From assembly GCA_013336165.1 (NCBI GenBank), contig JAAXUF010000001.1, positions 186,001 through 250,000 of the forward strand: a DNA stretch of 64,000 nucleotides, written 5' to 3'. Made by a program: the position numbers and the translations under genes. This document shows, piece after piece, positions 53,456 to 62,354 of this stretch (positions are counted from its first letter, which is position 1; each line of letters begins with the position of its first letter). Under the pieces are notes generated by a model. That model did not search any database, was not told the origin of the DNA, and saw only the letters and a list, made by a program, of their open reading frames with translations. Source of the stretch: Coriobacteriia bacterium (GTDB lineage: Bacteria; Actinomycetota; Coriobacteriia; Anaerosomatales; JAAXUF01).

Positions 53456-54616
53456 CTACAAACCGATGTAGTACGCGATGCCCTCGAAGTTATACGTGGC
53501 GCTGTAGTTCAAGATGGTGTTGTTGGCCTCTTGGAGCGAAACAGTGTAGAAGTGGCTTCCGTTCTTCTTGTTGTAGAAGCGGTAGACGGGAGAACCGCCC
53601 GTTGAGGTCATCGAGACATTGTATGCCGGACCCTCGAACCTGTAGGTACTCGACCAGTTGGCAATTACCGTGTCACGCTCTTGCGCGCTTGCGGTGTAGA
53701 AGTGGCTGCCGTTCTTGACGTTGTAGAAACGGTAGAGAGGCACACTGTTGGCCGTATTCGATGCGTTGACCGAGTATGCGGGACCTTCGAATGTGTAGGT
53801 CGCGGACATAGTATTCATCACGGTGTAGCGCTCAAGTTCTGATCCAGTATAGAAGTGGCTGCCGTTGGTCTTGTTGTAGAAACGATAGACAGGCTTCAAT
53901 GCTGGCGAAGCCAACGGGTCGCCGAAGAACAACATGTACTGGTTCCATACGCTCTGCTGCGGATAGTACGGAGTGTAGGTGTAGAAGTTCCAGGTCGGCT
54001 GATTCACCGGTGTTATCAGAATGTAGGCCCCGTCAGGGTAACTCCAGACCAGCTTCTGCTGTCCGGGTTGCCACTTGTAGGAGCCGGTCGTGCAACCGAG
54101 CGTTTGGGCGCCGGTCCACACCTGGTCCCCGAAACCCGGATGCCTGTCCGGGCTGCCTTCATATACGCCACAGCCCATGGCGTTCGTCAGATGATAGTCG
54201 GTTCCATAGGGGTCGGATGCGCTCGCCGTATGGAAAGGCTGCGTTATGAGGGACTGCTCTTTCTGTAACGTCGCAATGATGAGCTTCGGATTGACGTTCC
54301 AGTACCCCGCGGCCTCAGCGATGATCTGTGATGCTGGCTTGATCACCTGACTGTGAAGTCCGTTCGGTCCCCCCTCGGCACAAGAGTAGGACTTCAACAC
54401 GCCGTTCTGAGTCTCGAGGAATGCCTGAATCTCAGCCTGAGACATCGAGTAACCGGCACGCCAGTTCTCATCGGAGATGATGTAGAGAGGATTGAAGGTA
54501 GCAGCAAATGCCTTTGTCGTTCCGAATGCCAGGATCCCTAAGGCCAGTGTCGCGGCGATCAATCCGAGCCTGACGACCACACTGCGACGCGTTCCTGCTG
54601 ACACAAATGAATTCAT
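53456..54616 (-). CDS. Secreted transglycosylase-like protein with three DUF5648-type repeats
   Basis: 386 residues. An N-terminal signal peptide (hydrophobic to about residue 38, ending TTKAFAA). Residues 40-240 are a globular domain with NVNPKLIIATLQKEQSLIT and GCGVYEGS, GFGDQVWTGAQTL: the KEQ-Glu layout recalls transglycosylase-like domains of actinobacterial cell-wall proteins. Residues 240-386 contain three repeats of about 47, each with VYRFYN, NGSHFYT, and FEGPAY/FEGIAY. Catalysis is inferred, not shown. A 60-base line is 50% GC by hand count. It is followed by the secreted protease on the same strand. Confidence 0.75.
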   Translation of the reverse strand: MNSFVSAGTRRSVVVRLGLIAATLALGILAFGTTKAFAATFNPLYIISDENWRAGYSMSQAEIQAFLETQNGVLKSYSCAEGGPNGLHSQVIKPASQIIAEAAGYWNVNPKLIIATLQKEQSLITQPFHTASASDPYGTDYHLTNAMGCGVYEGSPDRHPGFGDQVWTGAQTLGCTTGSYKWQPGQQKLVWSYPDGAYILITPVNQPTWNFYTYTPYYPQQSVWNQYMLFFGDPLASPALKPVYRFYNKTNGSHFYTGSELERYTVMNTMSATYTFEGPAYSVNASNTANSVPLYRFYNVKNGSHFYTASAQERDTVIANWSSTYRFEGPAYNVSMTSTGGSPVYRFYNKKNGSHFYTVSLQEANNTILNYSATYNFEGIAYYIGL

Positions 54617-54743
54617 CTGGAAACCACCTTACGAGCTTCTGTGCACGCTTGCTAGGACGAAGAGCGCGACTGCGGCACTCCCGTGAGTATACATCGGTCG
54701 TTCGGACATGGCACCTTAGCTTTGGTAACGCCTAGCCATCGGC

Positions 54744-56588
54744 CTACTGCCCGACGTAGTAGGCGACACCTTCGTAGCTGTAGATCCCAGGGTAGTTGGC
54801 GATGACATTGTTCCGCTCGAGATCCGACGCCGTGTAGAAATGCGTGCCGGTTTGTACGTTGTAGAAACGGTACACGGTCAACGCATTTGCCGGAGTCATC
54901 GAGACGTAGTATGCGACTCCCTCGAGCCTGAAGACCGTCGGATAGTTGGCCAGTGCACTGTTCTTTTCGTCCTCTGACGACGTGTAAAAATGCGTCCCTG
55001 TCTGCATGTTATAGAAGCGGTAGAGAGGTACGTTGTTTGCGGCATTGGAGGAGTTGATCGAGTAGGCGGCTCCCTCAAGACGATAAACCGACGAGTAATT
55101 CGCAAGGACCGTGTTCTTCTCATCTTCGGATGCCGTGTAGAAGTGCGTCCCGGTGTTCATGTTATAGGAACGATAGACACTTACCAAGGTTGGCGGCGAG
55201 ACAAGGGCCCGATACGCCGCCTCCATGTTCACTTCACCGTACCCATAGAGGTCATCGCGGCCAGCAGTGCCGAGGTCCGTAGCGGTATTCTGTACCAGGG
55301 CCACTACCTGCGCATTGGTCATCGACGGCATTCCCCGCCAGATGTAGGCGATGGCACCCGCAGCTACCGGAGCAGACGCGCTCGTACCGTAGAACGCCGT
55401 GTCACCGGACGGTGTAGCAGCGTACACGGCTTCACCGGGGGCGCAGATGTCGACGCTCGGCCCGTAGCTGCTGAAGCTCGACTTTCTCACGCTGCCGACG
55501 TAGATTCCCACCGATGCCACGCTGACCACGTTGTTATACGCAGCGGGATACACCGGGGTGGATGAGTTGTTGTTGCCAGCGCTCGCAACGACAACGGCTC
55601 CTTTCCCCCACGCGTAGTTGACAGCAGCTTGACCAATGTCGGAGCGCCCGTAGCCGCCCTGCGAGATGCTGATGACCCTGCAACCATCGTCAGCTGCGCC
55701 AATAATTGCGGCGATGAGCTGACTTTCCAAGATGCATGTCTGCCCGGCGACATAGCCGTTCAGCGCCGTCGTGCACAGCCCCGCGTCCTTGTAGACGTAA
55801 ACAGTGGGGTTCCATCCCACGCCGATGGTGCCAATGCCGTCTACAGGCGAGCCGATGATGGATGCAACAGCCGTTCCATGCGTGGAATCATCCGGAGGGA
55901 CAGAAGGCGCGGAGGGAGTGACGTCACTATCTTGTATCACCGTGAGTAAATTCGTCGAAGTCTCGAAGCTGACACTGTCGCAATAGTCCCATTTCCCGAT
56001 CACGTTTCCGCCGGCGAAGTCCGGTGACGTCAGATACACACCCGTGTCGATGACGCCTACTTTGACGTCGTTGGCAGTACCACGCAGGGGATACGTATCT
56101 CCGTTTCCGAGCGCCCACGCACCGTCGGCCTTGACACTCCGCAGCCACCAGGACTTCGTGTACACCCCTTGCGCATACATCGTCGTGTCGGTCCACATGC
56201 TCTCCGTGGGCGGCGTGTAGGTCATCGATTGAAGAATGTAGTTGGGCTCGGCGTACTTCACGTTTGGTGACGCGAGAAGCTCACTCGCGTACTGGGCGTC
56301 GGTGAGTCCGGAAGGCGTGCTGAGGGTGTAGACACCGAAGCCCGTATTCACTGCGGTCGCTTCTGTGCCGTCGGCCACCTGTATGGATTGTGCGCTGGAA
56401 GCCGCGCTGAGAGCATCTTCAAACATGACCACAACGCCAAGGGACTGAGGCTGCTGGCTCGCAGCCATTGTGGCAATGCTCGGCGTGCTAGCCGAAAAGG
56501 CCGCAGTCGCAGCAAGCGGCCGCACAGCGAATGTGGCCACGACGAGCAGAATTGCAACAAGCGCCGCGCTTCGTTTCATGCTGGGCAT
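54744..56588 (-). CDS. Secreted subtilisin-like serine protease with three DUF5648-type repeats
   Basis: 614 residues. Signal peptide to about residue 30, an I9-type propeptide, then a peptidase S8 domain with the triad in GVIDTGVY (Asp), STHGTAVAS (His) and YGTSASAPVAAG (Ser); an extra loop holds three cysteines (CTT, CIL, GCR). The C-terminal 150 residues are three repeats of about 47 (VYRFYN, TGTHFYT, LEGVAY), closely related to those in the neighbouring secreted protein. The repeats probably bind the cell surface or a glycan. ATG at 56588 has AAGGA five bases before it. Confidence 0.88.
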   Translation of the reverse strand: MPSMKRSAALVAILLVVATFAVRPLAATAAFSASTPSIATMAASQQPQSLGVVVMFEDALSAASSAQSIQVADGTEATAVNTGFGVYTLSTPSGLTDAQYASELLASPNVKYAEPNYILQSMTYTPPTESMWTDTTMYAQGVYTKSWWLRSVKADGAWALGNGDTYPLRGTANDVKVGVIDTGVYLTSPDFAGGNVIGKWDYCDSVSFETSTNLLTVIQDSDVTPSAPSVPPDDSTHGTAVASIIGSPVDGIGTIGVGWNPTVYVYKDAGLCTTALNGYVAGQTCILESQLIAAIIGAADDGCRVISISQGGYGRSDIGQAAVNYAWGKGAVVVASAGNNNSSTPVYPAAYNNVVSVASVGIYVGSVRKSSFSSYGPSVDICAPGEAVYAATPSGDTAFYGTSASAPVAAGAIAYIWRGMPSMTNAQVVALVQNTATDLGTAGRDDLYGYGEVNMEAAYRALVSPPTLVSVYRSYNMNTGTHFYTASEDEKNTVLANYSSVYRLEGAAYSINSSNAANNVPLYRFYNMQTGTHFYTSSEDEKNSALANYPTVFRLEGVAYYVSMTPANALTVYRFYNVQTGTHFYTASDLERNNVIANYPGIYSYEGVAYYVGQ

Positions 56589-56714
56589 ACTCTTCCTTGA
56601 ATCATCGTCGGAGAACCCACCAAGCTATCTTCCCTCGGCAGTAGTATCGGTACGCAGAAGCCGTGCCATGAGCGCCTACTCAGCCGGAACACGTATCGGA
56701 TGCATCAAGAGCAG

Positions 56715-56766
56715 AAACAAAAACGGCGCCCCTTCGAGCATCTCCATGCGGGAGCGCGAAGGGGCT
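56715..56766 (-). terminator. Intrinsic terminator of the DUF805 gene
   Basis: On the minus strand AGCCCCTTCG pairs with CGAAGGGGC around a long loop, followed by GTTTTTGTTT. It lies 55 bases after the DUF805/DUF2510 stop. The stem and loop share GCCCCTTCGAG and ATCTCC with the hairpin at 58586-58633. Confidence 0.75.
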
Positions 56767-56820
56767 GCCGATTGTCCTCCAAGCGTTGGCAGGCCAACCC
56801 ACCAGCGCGATTGCTTCTTT

Positions 56821-57315
56821 CTACGGTTGCACGGGATCAGTTGACGCCACGCCGGCATCCGAGACGTGGCTGGTCCAGACGCTAGAGTCCCAATACCGCA
56901 TCTCATGCCTGCCGGTAGGGTCCTTGTACCAACCGGCCGGAACGCTTGCGGCAACCGGACCTCCCGCAGAAGCGAGCTTGGGGCTCGGCCCGTACTGGTT
57001 TTCACCTGGCTGTCCCTCTGTCGCAAAGAAGATCAGAAGGATAATCCAGCCCACAAGAGGAATGAGGCCAATAAACCACCACCAGCCGCTGCGATTGGTG
57101 TCATGGAGCCTGCGTACGCCAACGGCGAGGCTGGGCACGAAAACGGCGAGGCCATACAGGCTGCCCAGCACACCACCAGAGCCAACGATGCCGTCGACAA
57201 TGGAAAGCACGATCGAAGCAAGGAAGTTGAAGAGCGCGAACATCCAGAACTCCGTGCGGCGTGCCCGACCACTGAACACCGCGTACTTCTTGAATACTCC
57301 CAAGTACCAGTCCAT
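56821..57315 (-). CDS. DUF805 membrane protein with DUF2510 domain
   Basis: 164 residues. The N-terminal 110 residues are DUF805 (FSGRARRTEFWMF, VRRLHDTNRSGWWWF), with three to four membrane helices; residues 125-155 are a DUF2510 module (PAGWYKDPTGRHEMRYWD, WTSHV), common in Actinobacteria. Both are of unknown function. ATG at 57315 with GGGGGTAGGC before it. Confidence 0.88.
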   Translation of the reverse strand: MDWYLGVFKKYAVFSGRARRTEFWMFALFNFLASIVLSIVDGIVGSGGVLGSLYGLAVFVPSLAVGVRRLHDTNRSGWWWFIGLIPLVGWIILLIFFATEGQPGENQYGPSPKLASAGGPVAASVPAGWYKDPTGRHEMRYWDSSVWTSHVSDAGVASTDPVQP

Positions 57316-57498
57316 GCCTACCCCCGTCTAGTCGTCCTGCCCCAGCCCTGCATGGTCCGCAGGCGAGCTTACCTTGCAATATAGACTAGCACTTTTCGAA
57401 TGCTCGCTATCTCGATCTTCTCATGAACTCACGTCCGAATGCGTACCGGCCGGACCACTTCAATTCCGAGGGTCCTGTCACCATCGTCTGCGACGAAG

Positions 57499-58467
57499 TC
57501 ATCGCGGTATTCCCACTTCGATATCGCCGGACATCCTTTCGAACGTGAGACCACATTCCTCAAGCTCCTCAATGAATGCGTGACAAACGGTTTCATCGTA
57601 TAGCGTCCCCACACCTTGCTCTATCTCGGCGCGAGCCGCTTCCACTCCCAGTGCAGGCCGATAGGGTCGCTCAGACGAGATCGCTTCTGCCACATCGGCG
57701 ACCATGAGCACCTTCGCACCCATGAGGATTTCTTGAGCCTTTAGACCACGCGGGTATCCCGAGCCGTCACAGCGTTCATGGTGCTGATAGACGAGTTCAA
57801 CCACATCCCCAGGAATATGAGCATGCGACAATATGTCGTAACTCGCCTGAGCATGCTCGTGAATCATCCCCAATTCACTTGGCGTGAGTCTGCCTGACTT
57901 GTTCAGAATCTCGAAGGGCACCGCCATCTTGCCGACATCGTGTATCGTTCCGGCGATTTCGATATCGGCCACTTGCGTCTCCTGCATGCCCATCCTTCGA
58001 GCGATTGCCACTGCCAGGGCACTCACACGTTGCTGATGGCCGGCTGTATAGGGATCTCGCATTTCCGTGACTCTGCCGAGCACCTTGACAGTGGACTCGA
58101 ATGCGTGCCTAAGCTGGTGCTCACTATCTTCAAGCTGATCGACCACCCGCTGAATACGAGCAAAATAGTCTCTAACCAACACGAACAGTAGTCCCGAGGT
58201 TACGGCAACGAACACCACTCCCTTCGCGACTGAGACTCCTGTAAGCAGGTTCGGGTTCAATGTCCACACCCGGGCCACAACATCCGAGATCAGAATCCAG
58301 ATAGTTGCAACAACGGCGTACGTCGCCACGATTCTGGTGACACTTCCTGAACTGCCAAGTTCGCCAAGAACGGATCGGCGTCCCGACCTTGCTGCCACCT
58401 TCCCCATGAGGCCCAGCTTCCCTCCAGTCAAGGGCGACCACAGCTTCGTCTTGGGGCGGCCCGCCAC
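57499..58467 (-). CDS. HD-GYP domain protein, probable c-di-GMP phosphodiesterase
   Basis: About 322 residues. Two membrane helices near residues 45-65 and 80-98, a short coiled coil, then HD-GYP with TAGHQQRVSALA, HDVGKMAVP (HD), HEHAQASYDIL, HHERCDGSGYPRGL (the GYP motif) and ADVAEAISSERPY. No sensor domain beyond the membrane part. GTG at 58467 lacks a ribosome site; ATG at 58407 has GGAGGG thirteen bases before it and may be the true start. Probably a signalling membrane enzyme degrading c-di-GMP. Confidence 0.9.
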   Translation of the reverse strand: MAGRPKTKLWSPLTGGKLGLMGKVAARSGRRSVLGELGSSGSVTRIVATYAVVATIWILISDVVARVWTLNPNLLTGVSVAKGVVFVAVTSGLLFVLVRDYFARIQRVVDQLEDSEHQLRHAFESTVKVLGRVTEMRDPYTAGHQQRVSALAVAIARRMGMQETQVADIEIAGTIHDVGKMAVPFEILNKSGRLTPSELGMIHEHAQASYDILSHAHIPGDVVELVYQHHERCDGSGYPRGLKAQEILMGAKVLMVADVAEAISSERPYRPALGVEAARAEIEQGVGTLYDETVCHAFIEELEECGLTFERMSGDIEVGIPR

Positions 58468-58585
58468 AACAACTTACGGTAATCATCCCCGAGGTAAGAC
58501 AGAACGAAGCAGGTCAGCGCGGTGCTAGATGTGATTCAGTTCGATCTGTACCATCTTGACCACGGCGATATAGTGTCCTACCAGC

Positions 58586-58633
58586 TAAAACGCCCCTTCG
58601 AGTATCTCCGGAGAGACCCCTCAGGGGCGTTTC
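58586..58633 (-). terminator. Terminator after tRNA-Val
   Basis: On the minus strand AAACGCCCC pairs with GGGGCGTTT; the T run continues as TTTTAGC. It lies directly after the tRNA-Val 3' end. The inner bases (GAGATACTCGAAGGGGC) match those of the terminator at 56715-56766. Confidence 0.8.
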
Positions 58634-58641
58634 GTTTCCAA

Positions 58642-58716
58642 TGGTGGGCGATGTAGGATTTGAACCTACGACTTCTTCCGTGTGAAGGAAGCGCTCTCCC
58701 CCTGAGCTAATCGCCC
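58642..58716 (-). tRNA. tRNA-Val (anticodon CAC)
   Basis: 75 bases with encoded CCA. Acceptor GGGCGAT with ATCGCCC; anticodon loop TTCACAC, anticodon CAC; T arm TAGGTTCAAATCCTA. It follows galE by about 33 bases on the same strand. Confidence 0.96.
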
Positions 58717-58749
58717 ATCTGTACCGCTTTCAAGCGGCAAGCAGTGATT

Positions 58750-59730
58750 CTAGCGGTAGCCGTCCGGGTGTTCAAGGTGCCAGCGCCATGCATCTCCGAC
58801 GATGTCGTCCAAATCGCCCCTTTGCGGGCGCCAGCCGAGCTCTCGGCCGGCCTTCTCGGCAGACGCGATGAGCATCGCAGGATCGCCTGCTCGGCGCGGC
58901 CCGATCAGGACTTCAACGTCTCGCCCGCTGACGCGCGCACAGGCGCTGACCACTTGCAGGTTGCTGTAGCCCTGCCCGTTGCCAAGGTTGTAGACACCAC
59001 CTGCGCCACCCGCTCCGACTCTCTCCAGGGCGATCCGGTGCGCGTTGGCGAGATCCAGTACGTGGATGTAGTCTCGAACGCAGGTGCCGTCAGCAGTGGG
59101 ATAGTCGCCTCCAAACACCTCAAACCGCTCCTGCCCACTCCGCAAAGACGTCAGAATACGCGGAATGATGTGGGTTTCGGGGTTGTGCGCCTCGCCGATA
59201 GACCCGTCGGGCCATGCTCCCGCCACATTGAAGTAGCGGAACCGGATCGCCCTCAGTCCGGCGCTTGCGGCTCGCTGCTCGAGTATCTCCTCGAAAGCCA
59301 GTTTGCTAGCGCCGTACGGGTTGATAGGCCGGGTGGGCGCGTCCTCGAAAATCGGGACGCTATCGGGCTCGCCATAGGTCGCAGCCGTAGAGGAAAACAC
59401 GATTGCCGAAACGCCGCTTTCCTCCATCACGTCGAGCATCACAGTCGGCTGGGTGGTATTGGCAGCAAAGTACTTCTCGGGATACGCGACCGACTCGGCG
59501 ACCTCGATGTAGCCCGCCAGATGCATTACGGCATCGCAACCGGGCAAAACGCGCTCCAGGGCTTCGCGATCACCAACCGAGCCTGAAACGAGTTCGGCTC
59601 GAGGATCGACCGCCTCGCGATGCCCGCGCTCGAGCGTATCCAGCACCACACACTCATGACCCGCATCGAGCAACACCCGAGTGGTGATCGAACCGATATA
59701 GCCGGCACCGCCGGTGACCAAGAACCTCAC
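58750..59730 (-). CDS. galE: UDP-glucose 4-epimerase
   Basis: Interconverts UDP-glucose and UDP-galactose, an NAD-dependent SDR enzyme. 326 residues. Rossmann TGGAGYIGSITTRVLLDAGH, SSTAATYG with the catalytic Ser/Thr, YGASKLAFEE (Tyr-x3-Lys), RYFNVAGA and CVRDYIHVLDLA. GTG at 59730 has GAGAGGAG before it. Lies 18 bases after the amidase, so both envelope genes are co-transcribed. Confidence 0.95.
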   Translation of the reverse strand: MRFLVTGGAGYIGSITTRVLLDAGHECVVLDTLERGHREAVDPRAELVSGSVGDREALERVLPGCDAVMHLAGYIEVAESVAYPEKYFAANTTQPTVMLDVMEESGVSAIVFSSTAATYGEPDSVPIFEDAPTRPINPYGASKLAFEEILEQRAASAGLRAIRFRYFNVAGAWPDGSIGEAHNPETHIIPRILTSLRSGQERFEVFGGDYPTADGTCVRDYIHVLDLANAHRIALERVGAGGAGGVYNLGNGQGYSNLQVVSACARVSGRDVEVLIGPRRAGDPAMLIASAEKAGRELGWRPQRGDLDDIVGDAWRWHLEHPDGYR

Positions 59731-59748
59731 ACGAACTCCTCTCGACCG

Positions 59749-60657
59749 CTACCTGCCGATAGTCTGCAGGTAGGCCACGACTCCGTCTGCGATACCCTCA
59801 GCGATCTTGTCCTGATACTCGGAACTGGTCAGAAGCCGATCCTCTGTGGGGTTCGACTGGAACCCCGTTTCGACCAGAACCGATGGCACTTGCGCCCAGT
59901 TGAATCCGATCAGATCTCCGCGCCCCACTACGCCCCTGTCACGTGCGCCGGTTTCGGCAGTGACGCTCTGCTGGATGAGTCTCGCGGCATTCACACTGGC
60001 CGCGGCAAACGAGTGTGTCCACTGGTTGTCGGCGGGATACAGCGCGGATATTCCGGCTAGGGAGCCATCCGTGCTGCTGTCGGCATGAATCCTCAGGAAG
60101 AGATCTGCATGAGCGGCGTTCGCGATGTCGGCGCGCTGAGCATTTGTGAGCGCTACGTCGTTGGTCACGCGCGTCATGACCACCACGACGCCGGCCTTCT
60201 CCAGCCGCGCTTTCAGGTTCATCGAGATAGCAAGGTTGACCTGATACTCCGGAACGCGTGTGACGACGCCTGTGGCCCCTCCGCCGTCGCTGAGCATCAT
60301 CTGTGTCGAACCGGGGCCGAGAGGCTCTGTCCGCCCGTCTGTGCGCGCCTGGTGGCCCGGATCGATGCACACAACGTAGGTTCTCTGCGGCACCTCGGCT
60401 GGTTGAGTGACACTGGCCGCGGGGGCAGAAGTTGTGGCGGCCGATGCCGTGGCATCCGCCGAACCAACATTGGGCTGTGACCCGACCGCCGTGTTGGATG
60501 CCTGGCCCCCGAATTGGCAGCTAACGACGCTGACCGTCGCGAACGCCAAACTCAGCGCGCACAACGCCAATCGTAGTGACCGGCGTCTCGAGAGTGCGTT
60601 CTTACCGCACCCCGCGATTCCGTGAGTCGTCAACTTGTTCAGAAGAGAGTCCTTCAT
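59749..60657 (-). CDS. N-acetylmuramoyl-L-alanine amidase (Amidase_3), probable lipoprotein
   Basis: Cleaves the peptide from murein. About 302 residues. Hydrophobic stretch at residues 28-45 ending VVSC, a possible lipobox. Linker rich in Ala/Ser/Thr, then the catalytic domain with CIDPGHQ (His), VPEYQVNLA (Glu), RIHADSS (His) and VLVETGFQSN (Glu). The ATG at 60657 is the very next base after the tRNA CCA at 60658, with no room for a ribosome site. Later in-frame starts (TTG near 60630) are alternatives. It is the first gene of the amidase-galE pair. Confidence 0.88.
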   Translation of the reverse strand: MKDSLLNKLTTHGIAGCGKNALSRRRSLRLALCALSLAFATVSVVSCQFGGQASNTAVGSQPNVGSADATASAATTSAPAASVTQPAEVPQRTYVVCIDPGHQARTDGRTEPLGPGSTQMMLSDGGGATGVVTRVPEYQVNLAISMNLKARLEKAGVVVVMTRVTNDVALTNAQRADIANAAHADLFLRIHADSSTDGSLAGISALYPADNQWTHSFAAASVNAARLIQQSVTAETGARDRGVVGRGDLIGFNWAQVPSVLVETGFQSNPTEDRLLTSSEYQDKIAEGIADGVVAYLQTIGR

Positions 60658-60732
60658 TGGTGGGCCCGGTAGGATTCGAACCTACAACCAAGGGATTATG
60701 AGTCCCCTGCTCCACCATTGAGCTACGGGCCC
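60658..60732 (-). tRNA. tRNA with CAT anticodon (elongator Met or Ile2)
   Basis: 75 bases with encoded CCA. Acceptor GGGCCCG with CGGGCCC; anticodon loop CTCATAA, anticodon CAT; T arm AGGTTCGAATCCT. It is not an initiator, as position 1 pairs. Whether it is elongator Met or the lysidine-modified Ile2 cannot be decided by eye; the extra arm TTGG after the anticodon stem leans toward Ile2. The amidase start follows immediately. Confidence 0.9.
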
Positions 60733-60782
60733 GTGAAGTCACGTCGTAACGCAAGATTCTAACGTATCTTGGACCCAATCGG

Positions 60783-60811
60783 TTGCAAACAACCGGCCCG
60801 ATTCGTATATA
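60783..60811 (+). promoter_or_regulatory. Promoter of tRNA-Asn
   Basis: TTGCAA, 17 bases, TATATA. Transcription would start near 60818, about 34 bases before the tRNA. The same gap serves the divergent CAT tRNA. Confidence 0.6.
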
Positions 60812-60851
60812 CTGTCGTCTCGCGCCTCGCAGAAGGCAAGATGGTTTAGAT

Positions 60852-60926
60852 TCCTCGGTAGCTCAATGGTAGAGCGTTCGGCTGTTAACCGAAATGTTGC
60901 AGGTTCGAGTCCTGCCCGGGGAGCCA
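60852..60926 (+). tRNA. tRNA-Asn (anticodon GTT)
   Basis: 75 bases with encoded CCA. Acceptor TCCTCGG with CCGGGGA; anticodon loop CTGTTAA, anticodon GTT. Isolated gene facing rpoD. Confidence 0.96.
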
Positions 60927-60938
60927 CACAAATCTAAA

Positions 60939-60964
60939 AAGGCCCCGCACAGCGGGGCCTTTTC
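60939..60964. terminator. Bidirectional terminator between tRNA-Asn and rpoD
   Basis: AAGGCCCCGC and GCGGGGCCTT around ACA, with AAAA on the left and TTTTCTT on the right, so it can stop both tRNA-Asn and the convergent rpoD. Confidence 0.92.
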
Positions 60965-60986
60965 TTATTCGTTGGAGAACATGACG

Positions 60987-62342
60987 CTAATCGAGATAGT
61001 CCTTCAGACGGCTCGACCGGCTCGGATGGCGTAGCTTCGAAAGCGTCTTGCTCTCGATCTGCCGAATCCGCTCGCGGGTCACACCAAACTCCCGGCCGAC
61101 CTCCTCGAGCGTCCGAGGATGGCCGTCAACTAGGCCGAACCGCAGCTCGATCACCTTGCGCTCGCGCTCGGCCAGTCCGTCGAGGACCTTGCACAGCTGC
61201 TCCTGCAGCATCGAGAAGCTCGCCGCATCCGGCGGCACGACAGCTTCGCCGTCCTCGATGAAGTCGCCAAGCTGGCTGTCCTCCTCCTCACCGATGGGCG
61301 TCTCAAGCGACACCGGCTCCTGCGAGATCTTGAGGATCTCCCGCACGCGATCGGCGGTCATCTCCATCTTCTCGCCGATTTCCTCGGGAGCAGGCTCGCG
61401 GCCCAGTTCCTGGAGGAGCTGGCGCTGAACGCGAATGAGCTTGTTGATCGTCTCGACCATATGCACGGGAATGCGGATTGTGCGGGCCTGGTCGGCAATT
61501 GCGCGCGTGATCGCCTGACGGATCCACCACGTAGCGTACGTCGAGAACTTGAAGCCCTTGGTATAGTCGAACTTCTCGACAGCACGGATCAGCCCGAGAT
61601 TGCCCTCCTGAATGAGGTCCAGGAAGAGCATCCCTCGACCGACGTAACGCTTGGCGATCGAGACGACGAGGCGAAGGTTCGCTTCGACGAGCTGCTGCTT
61701 GGCGTCTATGCCCACTTGCTCGATCCGAGACAACCGGCGCTTCTCGGGGCGATCGAGCGTGACGTTGTTGTCAAAAGCGTCCTCAAGACGCTTTCCGGCT
61801 TCAAGTCCGGCCTCAATCTTCATTGCAAGATCGATTTCCTGCGCCGCTGTGAGAAGCGGTACCTTGCCGATCTCCTTGAGATACATCCGCACCGGATCGC
61901 CCGTAAGCGCCGTCACGGAGTTGAGGCTCTCGCGCTTCTTGGTTTTCTTCTTGCCGGTCTTGGGCGCGACCTTGGGGATCACGATATCGACGGCTTCGTC
62001 GCCGCCCAGCTCTGAAACCACGTCGATATCCACGATGTCGCCGTCCGACACGATCCGGACCGAACCCTCAACGTCATCGGGAACCATAAGGCCGTCGGTG
62101 CTCAGATCGTCAACGACCTCGATCCCGCTGTCGCGAAAGTGGGCGTAGACGTGCTCGAACTGCTCCTCGGTCAGATCGATATCTGACAAGGCTCCTTGGA
62201 TCTCTTCCTCAGTGAGGTTGCCTTTCGACTTCCCCATCTTCGTGAGTGTCCGGACTTCGGCAAGCTCAAGTTCGGGAACGGTCTTCGAATCGATAGCGCT
62301 CTTTTTGGGTGTAGTGGAGTTTTCGGGCACGCTGACTGTCAC
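60987..62342 (-). CDS. rpoD: Primary RNA polymerase sigma factor (sigma-70 type)
   Basis: 451 residues. Region 1.2 ([21 protein letters not shown]), region 2 ([32 protein letters not shown]), region 3 and region 4 ([20 protein letters not shown]) are complete. A Lys-rich stretch (GKKKTKKRE) precedes region 1.2; region 1.1 ([10 protein letters not shown]) is present. GTG at 62342, GGAGG one base and AAGGA nine bases before it. Follows dnaG by 12 bases, the usual dnaG-rpoD pair. Confidence 0.96.
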   Translation of the reverse strand: MTVSVPENSTTPKKSAIDSKTVPELELAEVRTLTKMGKSKGNLTEEEIQGALSDIDLTEEQFEHVYAHFRDSGIEVVDDLSTDGLMVPDDVEGSVRIVSDGDIVDIDVVSELGGDEAVDIVIPKVAPKTGKKKTKKRESLNSVTALTGDPVRMYLKEIGKVPLLTAAQEIDLAMKIEAGLEAGKRLEDAFDNNVTLDRPEKRRLSRIEQVGIDAKQQLVEANLRLVVSIAKRYVGRGMLFLDLIQEGNLGLIRAVEKFDYTKGFKFSTYATWWIRQAITRAIADQARTIRIPVHMVETINKLIRVQRQLLQELGREPAPEEIGEKMEMTADRVREILKISQEPVSLETPIGEEEDSQLGDFIEDGEAVVPPDAASFSMLQEQLCKVLDGLAERERKVIELRFGLVDGHPRTLEEVGREFGVTRERIRQIESKTLSKLRHPSRSSRLKDYLD

Positions 62343-62354
62343 GCCTCCAGATCC

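Noticed and set aside
53500-55200. Periodic DNA repeats that might suggest a CRISPR or tandem repeat array
   Set aside because: The periodicity of about 150 bases comes from protein repeats in two coding genes; spacing and divergence do not fit CRISPR.
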